NCBI GenBank assembly: GCA_016219235.1
Contig: JACRBO010000885.1
Coordinates: 1-5,932, forward strand
Reading direction: 5' to 3'
DNA length: 5,932 nucleotides
From: Chloroflexota bacterium
GTDB lineage: Bacteria; Chloroflexota; Anaerolineae; Fen-1058
Part shown: positions 1 through 5,500 of the stretch, one piece after another
Layout of the letters: every line of letters begins with the position of its first letter
Position numbering within the stretch: position 1 is the first letter of the stretch
The notes under the pieces: generated by a model
Told to the model about the DNA's origin: nothing
The model's input: only the letters and a program-made list of their open reading frames with translations
Databases searched by the model: none
Made by a program: the position numbers and the translations under genes

Positions 1-31
1 ATTTGACTGAGGAATAACGAGACGGGGGCTG

Positions 32-322
32 ATGATGTCCACGACTGCAACTTTGCAAATTGCACTACCCACCGATTTTCTAGCGTTGCTGGGCGCGCAA
101 TCACAGGCCACGGAAGTGGCTAAAGAGTTTATCGTCCTGGGGCTATATCAAGAGGGACGAATTTCCGGTGGCAAGGCGGCCGAGCTCCTGGGTCTGACGA
201 AGCGCGGCTTTGTGTCGCTGTTGGCGCGCAAGGGGCTGGATTATTTCCGCCTGACTGCTGACGAGTGGGCTGAGGAAGTTGCCGCCGTAAGCGGTTGGAG
301 CGCGGACGCGGCTCATGGCTGA
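32..322 (+). CDS. UPF0175 family protein, probable antitoxin
   Basis: Small 96-residue protein that I recognise as UPF0175 (PF03683-like), a family commonly encoded just before a DUF3368 PIN-like protein and thought to act as the antitoxin, binding DNA and the toxin in the cytoplasm. Seen in the sequence: a short N-terminal beta-type stretch (residues 6-14, ATLQIALPT), a helix with KEFIVLGLYQEGRIS at 31-45, then GGKAAELLGLTKRGF (46-60), which has the spacing of a helix-turn-helix, followed by LLARKGLDYF (63-72) and an acidic tail. The start is uncertain by one codon because two ATGs stand together (32 and 35); a weak G-rich site (24-28) precedes them. The last 8 nt overlap the next gene, implying co-translation. 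The family call is strong. The antitoxin role is inferred from the family and the neighbour. The operon promoter would lie off the left edge. Confidence 0.85.
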   Translation: MMSTTATLQIALPTDFLALLGAQSQATEVAKEFIVLGLYQEGRISGGKAAELLGLTKRGFVSLLARKGLDYFRLTADEWAEEVAAVSGWSADAAHG

Positions 323-791
323 AGTGGTTTCCAACACCGGTCCGCTGATCGCCCTGGCGAGTATTGGACAGCTGGATTTGTTGCGTGCCCTGTTTGGCCG
401 TGTTCACATTCCCCCCGCCGTGCGCGACGAGATTCAGGACGATGTCAGCGTGACCGCGTTGCGAAGCGCGACCTGGCTAATTGTTAATCCGGTCAACGAC
501 ATCCTCGCGGTTCAGCTGCTTACCGAAGCGTTGGATGCGGGTGAAAGCGAAGCCCTGATTTTAGCCAAAGAACTTGCCGCCGACTGGGTGTTGATTGATG
601 AGCGCGCGGCCACTCGTCGGGCACGGTCGATCGGCTTGCGGGCGATTGGCACACTGGGTGTGCTGCTTCTGGCGAAACGACAGGGCTTGATTGCTGGTCT
701 TCAACCACTTTTGAATGACTTGCGGGCTGCGGGTTTTCATATGAGCGACTTGCTATATCAGCAGGTGCTTGCCAGCGCCGGTGAAGATTGA
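315..791 (+). CDS. DUF3368 family PIN-like protein, probable toxin
   Basis: A 158-residue protein of the DUF3368 family (PF11848-like), related to PIN-domain nucleases of VapC type; the inferred role is an RNA-cleaving toxin held by the UPF0175 partner. Visible signatures: VVSNTGPLIALASIGQLDLL at the N-terminus (residues 4-23), VHIPPAVRDEI (30-40), LDAGESEAL (73-81) and WVLIDERAATRRA (91-103), with candidate acidic metal ligands E39, E77 and D95, then a glycine-leucine stretch IGTLGVLLLAKRQGLI (111-126). Where classical PIN domains carry the first Asp, this protein has Asn7 in SNTGP. Asn is a variation I associate with this family, so activity cannot be assumed. The ATG at 315 lies in the antitoxin stop region (ATGGCTGA, 8-nt overlap). 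Only a weak GGAG at 297-300 precedes it, which fits translational coupling. The length is normal for the family, and transcription probably ends at the hairpin 848-884. Confidence 0.85.
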   Translation: MAEVVSNTGPLIALASIGQLDLLRALFGRVHIPPAVRDEIQDDVSVTALRSATWLIVNPVNDILAVQLLTEALDAGESEALILAKELAADWVLIDERAATRRARSIGLRAIGTLGVLLLAKRQGLIAGLQPLLNDLRAAGFHMSDLLYQQVLASAGED

Positions 792-800
792 GGCAAGGAA

Positions 801-848
801 ACAAGTAGATAAGTAGACAAGTCGATTGGTAAATGAGTAGACGAGGCA
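801..848 (+). repeat. Octamer tandem array, six degenerate units
   Basis: Six consecutive 8-nt units start at 801, 809, 817, 825, 833 and 841: ACAAGTAG, ATAAGTAG, ACAAGTCG, ATTGGTAA, ATGAGTAG, ACGAGGCA. The consensus is AYRAGTAG (CTACTYRT on the other strand). The last unit is poor and merges with the left arm of the hairpin at 848-884. The array lies between the toxin-like gene and the terminator-like hairpin and codes for nothing convincing. It resembles short intergenic tandem repeats that I associate with Chloroflexota and cyanobacterial genomes; that comparison is recall, not a search. Confidence 0.7.
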
Positions 849-884
849 AGCGCCCCGATGATCGCAGCGATCACCGGGGCGCTT
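848..884. terminator. Long hairpin between convergent genes, probable terminator
   Basis: Arms 848-865 and 867-884 are complementary over 18 positions with a single A/C mismatch (858 against 874). The outer part is AAGCGCCCC/GGGGCGCTT and the inner part TGATCGC/GCGATCA; the innermost pair must open to give a CAG loop. Rightward, the stem is followed by CTTCTTGTTCT, a moderately T-rich tract, so it fits an intrinsic terminator for the toxin-antitoxin operon. Leftward, the sequence after the stem is not T-rich, so a role in ending the miaB transcript is weaker. Its near-perfect dyad also fits a mobile repeat that supplies a terminator. Confidence 0.65.
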
Positions 885-893
885 CTTGTTCTA

Positions 894-935
894 ATTCTGC
901 GCTATGCATTGTGCATTATGAATTGATCATTGTCC
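894..935 (-). repeat. Heptamer tandem array overlapping miaB 3' end
   Basis: Six 7-nt units start at 894, 901, 908, 915, 922 and 929 on the + strand: ATTCTGC, GCTATGC, ATTGTGC, ATTATGA, ATTGATC, ATTGTCC. Four of the six contain the skeleton ATTNTNN, and most keep TGC or a near form at the end. The miaB stop codon (916-918 on the complement) lies inside unit four, and units five and six encode its last residues (TMINS). The period differs from the neighbouring octamer array, so the two arrays are separate. Confidence 0.65.
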
Positions 936-2238
936 CCGTCATGCTCCACGGGCCCGTCTTCTCGATCTTCACGTTGACCAACTGCCCGCGCCGATCGATG
1001 GCGGCATCGTCGAAGAATACCAGCTTGTTGGTGCGGGTGCGGCCGCGCCACTTGCCCTTGTGGCGATCTTCGACCAGCACTTCCACAACTTGATCTTGAT
1101 AGCGAAGATTGATCTGCCCTGAAATACGCTCGTGCTGATCGTTGAGCATGCGCCAGCGGCGCTCTTTTTCCTCTTCGCTCACATCATCACCGAGGTTGCG
1201 CGCGGCCACCGTGCCGGGCCGCGTGGAATACTTGGCCAGGTGCGCCACGTCGAGTTTGAGTTCGTCCAGCAGATCGAACGTCGCCTGGAACTGCGCCTCA
1301 GTCTCGCCGGGAAAGCCCACGATGATGTCGGTCGCGATCGAGGTGTGGGGCAGTTTCGATCGGATCTTCTCGATCAGACGGCGATAGTCGTCCGAGGTGT
1401 AGCCGCGCTTCATGCGGCGCAACACCTCGTCGTCGCCGGCCTGCACCGGCACTTCGATGTGCTCGCATACTTTGGGTAACTCAGCCACTGTATCGAGCAA
1501 CTTGTCGTTCATCCAGTTGGGATGTGACGTTAAGAAACGAATGCGCTCGATGCCGTCGAGGCCGTTGATGGCGCGCAGCAAATCCGATAGATCCGGCCCG
1601 TCGTCAAAGTCCTTGCCGTAGCGATCGACGATCTGGCCGAGCAGGGTCACTTCTTTCACGCCCTGTTCTGCCAGCGAGCGCACCTCGTGCGCGATCTCGC
1701 CGATGGGACGGCTGCGCTCGACGCCGCGGCGGAAGGGGATGATGCAAAACGTGCAGGCGTGGGAGCAGCCATACACGATCGGGACGTGGGCGGCGATCAG
1801 CGATCCCCGCTCGTGCGCAGGCAACACTAGATCGCCATCTTGCAGCGCAAAGCGTTGCTTCGTTTCCTGTTCCATCATTGCAAACGCTTCGCGCTGGCGC
1901 ATGAAGTTGACTAGCGGCGCGGTTTCCGAGGGGGCCATGAACACATCCACCCACGGAAACTGCTTCTTCAGCGCGGCATTGCCCTTGACGCCCACCATAC
2001 ATCCCATGACCGTGACGATGGTATCGGGCCGCTTCTGTTTGATGGGCTTGAGCGTGGTGATGTAACTGTAGGCTTTGTCTTCGGCGCTCTGCCGCACGAC
2101 GCACGTGTCCAGCACGATGACGTCGGCTTCGCGGGCGTGATCGGTGTGGGTGAGGCCGATTTTTTCGAGTTCGGACCCCACGCGTTGGGCATCGGCTTCG
2201 TTCATCTGGCAGCCGAAGACGTGAAGATGATACTTCAT
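916..2238 (-). CDS. miaB: tRNA-2-methylthio-N6-dimethylallyladenosine synthase (MiaB)
   Basis: MiaB is a cytoplasmic radical-SAM enzyme that adds a methylthio group to i6A at position 37 of tRNAs reading U-starting codons, giving ms2i6A, using two [4Fe-4S] clusters. The 440-residue product has the whole family layout. The N-terminal methylthiotransferase domain has Cys10 (FGCQMNEAD), Cys46 (LDTCVVRQSAEDKAY) and Cys80 (VMGCMVG). The radical-SAM CxxxCxxC is Cys158/Cys162/Cys165 in YGCSHACTFCIIPFRRG. A TRAM RNA-binding domain covers about 380-440. FGCQMN and the CIIPFRRG stretch favour MiaB over RimO or MtaB. I placed the start at the ATG whose first base is 2238 because the protein then begins MKYHLHVFGC as in homologues and an AGGAG lies 5 nt upstream. 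The frame continues open to 2442, but the extra 68 residues are encoded by repeat DNA. The gene is divergent from the protease and convergent with the toxin operon. The last few codons fall within a heptamer array. Confidence 0.96.
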   Translation of the reverse strand: MKYHLHVFGCQMNEADAQRVGSELEKIGLTHTDHAREADVIVLDTCVVRQSAEDKAYSYITTLKPIKQKRPDTIVTVMGCMVGVKGNAALKKQFPWVDVFMAPSETAPLVNFMRQREAFAMMEQETKQRFALQDGDLVLPAHERGSLIAAHVPIVYGCSHACTFCIIPFRRGVERSRPIGEIAHEVRSLAEQGVKEVTLLGQIVDRYGKDFDDGPDLSDLLRAINGLDGIERIRFLTSHPNWMNDKLLDTVAELPKVCEHIEVPVQAGDDEVLRRMKRGYTSDDYRRLIEKIRSKLPHTSIATDIIVGFPGETEAQFQATFDLLDELKLDVAHLAKYSTRPGTVAARNLGDDVSEEEKERRWRMLNDQHERISGQINLRYQDQVVEVLVEDRHKGKWRGRTRTNKLVFFDDAAIDRRGQLVNVKIEKTGPWSMTGTMINS

Positions 2239-2243
2239 TGAGA

Positions 2244-2248
2244 CTCCT
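2244..2248 (-). promoter_or_regulatory. Ribosome binding site deciding the miaB start
   Basis: AGGAG on the complementary strand, 5 nt before the miaB ATG. No comparable site was seen before the upstream in-frame starts, and the protein from this ATG begins exactly where the family begins, so this site settles the start. Confidence 0.8.
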
Positions 2249-2253
2249 GAAAC

Positions 2254-2295
2254 GTGACGAGTAACCAGTAACGAGTAATGCGTGCTGCGTAAGAC
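2254..2295 (-). repeat. Heptamer tandem array in the miaB leader
   Basis: Six 7-nt units start at 2254, 2261, 2268, 2275, 2282 and 2289: GTGACGA, GTAACCA, GTAACGA, GTAATGC, GTGCTGC, GTAAGAC on the + strand. The consensus is GTAACGA (TCGTTAC on the miaB sense strand). The array starts 6 nt beyond the miaB ribosome site, so if the promoter is further upstream it is transcribed as part of the leader. Its word differs from that of the array at the 3' end of miaB, although the period of 7 is the same. Confidence 0.75.
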
Positions 2296-2312
2296 GAGTG
2301 TGCCTCGATGCT

Positions 2313-2430
2313 GGCGAATGAATTCGCGCCTACAGTCACACGAAGCCGACCTGCGTCGGCTGGTTTTGAGTCGGCGTAGGCCGACTTCGTGTAGGTGTTG
2401 CTGCGACTTTAGTCGCCAAAGCGGCATGCC
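2313..2430. repeat. Compound hairpin element, four short dyads
   Basis: Four compact dyads follow one another: 2314-2327 (GCGAAT-ga-ATTCGC), 2345-2360 (GCCGAC-ctgc-GTCGGC), 2370-2385 (GTCGGC-gtag-GCCGAC) and 2403-2416 (GCGACT-tt-AGTCGC), all with perfect 6-bp stems. An 8-bp palindrome GGCATGCC (2423-2430) ends the set. The two central dyads are also inverted copies of one another within a larger dyad (2338-2360 against 2370-2392, 18 of 23 positions matching around a 9-nt spacer). The layout is that of a REP- or MITE-like dispersed non-coding repeat, and I recall similar sequence in Chloroflexota intergenic regions. Copy number cannot be judged from one window. Confidence 0.65.
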
Positions 2431-2466
2431 CAACAAAATCAAAGACGAGGCTACTGCATTCCTAGC

Positions 2467-2484
2467 TGTGGAAATTTTACCACA
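2467..2484. promoter_or_regulatory. TGTGG-N8-CCACA dyad, possible operator
   Basis: A perfect 5-bp inverted repeat (2467-2471 and 2480-2484) flanks an A/T-only 8-nt core. On the complementary strand the core contains TAAAAT (2474-2479), a plausible -10 for miaB, but no good -35 stands at the right distance. The size and AT core fit a dimeric regulator site; a chance dyad is also possible. No regulator gene is in the window to pair with it. Confidence 0.25.
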
Positions 2485-2530
2485 CCCGCGATTTGACCGA
2501 ACTCTGACCCATAATTGACGCGATGTGATT

Positions 2531-2536
2531 TATACT
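2531..2536 (+). promoter_or_regulatory. Possible -10 box of the protease gene
   Basis: TATACT stands about 60 nt before the protease ATG. A TTGACG at 2515-2520 looks like a -35 but is only 10 nt away, too close for an ordinary sigma-70 promoter, and no better hexamer occurs 16-18 nt upstream. The -10 assignment is therefore weak. Confidence 0.25.
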
Positions 2537-2583
2537 AATTCTAACCAAATCTGCCTCACCCTCGCATCACACTGATACACTCT

Positions 2584-2591
2584 GGGAGGAG
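2584..2591 (+). promoter_or_regulatory. Strong ribosome binding site of the protease gene
   Basis: GGGAGGAG ends 4 nt before ATG 2596. It fixes the start at the codon that gives a proper signal peptide, and it is the strongest Shine-Dalgarno site in the window. Confidence 0.85.
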
Positions 2592-2595
2592 TCCA

Positions 2596-5500
2596 ATGTT
2601 ACGTTTACGTGCCCTGCATTCAGGGTTGATTGTGTCGTTGCTGTTTAGCCTGATCGGCATTGCCACGCCGCTGCCCCCAACGGTGAGCGCACAACCTGCG
2701 CCGAGTGTTACTGCTCAACCATCAGCCCCGAGCGGCCCCACGATTTACCTCAAGTCACGCGAATTCGTTCCGTCCGCACCCGATCGAGCCGCGCTGGCCT
2801 CGCTGGCCCGCACTGATCAATCGCGTATGCACGTGATGGTGCAACTCGACTATATCCCCGGCACAACCGCCAAGGCCGCGTTCGATCAATCGGGTGTGAA
2901 GTTGCTCGCCTACGTGCCCGATTCCGCGTGGATTGCGTCCGTACCCGCAAACGATCCGGCGGCGATCCTCGATCGGCCCGGCGTGACGTGGGCGGGCGCG
3001 ATCACCGTCGACGACAAACTCGACCCGATGATCCGATCAGGCGAGTGGGGCAGTTGGAGTCTCGCGCCCGATGGCACAGCGGCGGTCTCGGTGGTGATGC
3101 ATCAAGACGAAACGCTTGAGACGGGCCGTGCGCTGGTGGAGAAGCACGGTGGCAAGATCGTCGGCGAGGTGATCGGCATTCGGATGTTGATGGTCGAGAT
3201 GCCGCAGAGCAACGTTCGCGGGCTGGCCGCCGAAGATGCGATTCAATGGATCGAAGCGGCGGAACCCGCGCTGCGCGAGGCCAACGACGGCATCCGCACG
3301 CAGATCGGCGTGAACACCGTGCAGGCCGCGCCCTATAACCTGAACGGCAGCGGCATCGATATTTTGATCTACGACGGCGGCATTGTCACCGCCACCCACC
3401 CTGATTTTTCGGGCCGCATCACCGTGCCCGACGTTGCCCCGCTCAGCGATCACTCGAACCATGTGGCCGGCACGGCGGCAGGCAGCGGCAGCCTCAGCGC
3501 AGGCGCGGGTGGCTCAGCGCTGCAATGGCGCGGCATGGCGCCCGGCGCGGACATCATCTCTTACGGCTACGAGTGGAACGGCGTGGGCATGTTGTTCTAC
3601 AACAACCCCGGCGACATCGAAGCCGACTGGGCCGCAGCGCAAAACACCTACGGGGCGGATGTGGGCAATGCCAGCCTCGGCTCCAATATCTACGTCAACT
3701 ACCCATTGAGCTGCACCTTGATGGGCAACTACGGCGCGACCAGTGTGCTAATGGATCAGATCATTCGCGGCGGCAACGCGGTCGTCGGCGTGGGCGACAA
3801 GTACATCGCTACGTGGGCGCAGGGCAACGAGCGGCCCAGCACATGCAGCGCCACCGGCTACGGCACGAGCGCGCCGCCGGCCGCGGCCAAGAACCCTATT
3901 CACGTGGGCGCGTCCAACACCAACGACAGCAGCATGACCACGTTTAGTTCGTGGGGACCCACCGACGACGGGCGCATCAAGCCCATCGTGGTGGCAGGCG
4001 GCGAACAGATCGGCGGCGATGGCGGCATCAAGTCCACCGTGCCCAACGCCTTCATCAACAACTCTTCGCGCAACTGCGACGGCTCCGGCGACGACTACTG
4101 CTATCCTTACGACGTGATGCAGGGCACGTCGATGGCGTCACCCGCGGTCGCGGGCAGCATCGCGTTGATGTTGCAACAGTATCGCACGACGTATTCGACC
4201 AGCGCCAACTTCTGGCCGTCCACGGCCAAGGCGCTGCTGATGCAGACCGCCGACGATCGCGGCAATGCGGGACCGGACTATCAATGGGGCTTTGGGCAGG
4301 TGCGCATTCAACAGGCGGTCGATCTGATCATGCGGCGCGGCCTGCAGCAAGCCAACGTCGCGCAGGGCGAAACCGATTGGTATACCTTCGCCGTCACCGA
4401 TACCGCCATCCCCGCGCAAGTGTCGTTGGCGTGGGACGATTACGAAGCGACCTTCAACGCGGCGACGGCGCTGATCAACAACTTGAATCTGGAACTGGTC
4501 GCGCCCGATGGCACACTGTGGCGATCGTGGATTCTCGATCCAACGAACCCCGCCAACCTCGCCACGCGCGGCGTGAATAACCGCGACAATCAAGAGCAGG
4601 TCACGGTCACTTCGCCGCAGAAAGGCACGTGGTTGGTGCGCGTCATCGGCACGACGGTGCCGCAAGGCCCGCAGGATTATTCGTTGGCCTGCGAGGGCTG
4701 CCGCGTGTTGAATGCGGGCTTGTGTCAGGCCACCGTCGATAACACGCCGCTGCTGGCAATGTCAACGTTGATTCGCAACAGCGAAGGCGATGACTTCGCG
4801 CTGCAAGGGCCGCTCGATCGCGCGGAAGACCGATCGGGTGCGGGCGGACCGTTAGCCAACTTTACTTCGCAAGAAGATTTGCCCAATACTCCGATCGTAT
4901 CTTCACGTTCAAGCGAGCCTGATCGGATCGCCAACGCGCTGCGCGACTTTGATGCGGCGCGCAATGCGGGGCCGGAAGCCGTGATCGCGTTTGCGGATCG
5001 ATCGGATGCTGAAGTGCGCGAAGTGATCGATAGCGAAGTCGTCGAAGCCAGGGAGCAAATCGCGGCTCGCAACAGCCCGATTGCCTATTCAGTCCCAACA
5101 GCCCCGCATGCCTTAAGGGTTGGCGTTAACGGCGCGTGCGCGTACAACACCGTGCAAGAAGGCATCAACGCCGCGACCAACGGCCAGACCGTGCGCGTGG
5201 TGGGCGACTTCTTCGCAGAGAACATCGACATCAACGGCAAGGCCATCACCATCGAGGGCGGCTACAACGCCAGCTGCACGGCCATCGTCACCGGCACGGT
5301 ATCGCGCATCGATGCGGCCAGCAGCAGTAGCACCATCGATTTGACGGGCGGCAGCAGCGTGACGTTGAAGAATCTCAAGATCGGCTGGGGTTCGTCGTTC
5401 GGCGCGGGACTGGATTTGCTGGGCAGCAGTCACGCGACGTTAGACAACACCGATCTGGTTCACAACAACGGCGCCAGCGGCGGCGGTCTGTACATCGGCG

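Larger units (their letters stand above)
2239..2595. other. Divergent intergenic region, 357 bp, no gene
   Basis: Between the miaB start and the protease start I find no convincing gene. From left to right it holds the miaB ribosome site, a heptamer array (2254-2295), a compound hairpin element (2313-2430), a TGTGG/CCACA dyad (2467-2484), a possible -10 box (2531-2536) and the protease ribosome site (2584-2591). From about 2431 to 2583 the DNA is more AT-rich than the flanking genes, as expected for promoters. Open frames crossing the hairpin element on both strands (for example 2282-2518 on +) are arginine- and cysteine-rich translations of palindromes and I do not believe them. Confidence 0.8.

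Noticed and set aside
520..849. 109-codon open frame on the - strand
   Set aside because: It lies opposite the DUF3368 gene and begins in the octamer array (LLIYQSTCLLIYLF is the array translated); there is no family resemblance.
801..935. Possible CRISPR array
   Set aside because: Units are 7-8 nt, directly adjacent and degenerate, with no spacers and no cas gene.
833..1093. 86-codon open frame on the + strand
   Set aside because: It starts in repeat DNA, crosses the terminator hairpin and then lies opposite miaB; low-complexity serine/threonine end.
1604..2104. 166-codon open frame on the - strand within miaB
   Set aside because: It is in another frame of a fully conserved miaB, with the Arg/Ala/His-rich composition typical of shadow frames.
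2313..2430. Intrinsic terminator or riboswitch
   Set aside because: There is no T-tract after the stems, and the set of simple dyads does not match any riboswitch class I know.
2239..2442. N-terminal extension of miaB by 68 in-frame codons
   Set aside because: The stretch is encoded by the heptamer array and hairpin element, is arginine-rich and unlike MiaB, whereas the ATG at 2238 has AGGAG and starts exactly at the conserved domain.
2282..2518. 78-codon open frame on the + strand
   Set aside because: It translates the palindromic element (RRL/SRRR/CRCCC pattern), has no ribosome site, and the same DNA is open on both strands.
3525..4580. Two long + strand open frames (3525-3947 and 3951-4580)
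   Set aside because: They are +frame shadows of the protease gene, rich in Arg/Gln/His, while the protease frame shows catalytic motifs on both sides without a break.
5100..5140. Frameshift or gene boundary between protease and beta-helix
   Set aside because: The same frame continues without a stop through the linker into a clearly patterned beta-helix, so one protein is the simpler reading.
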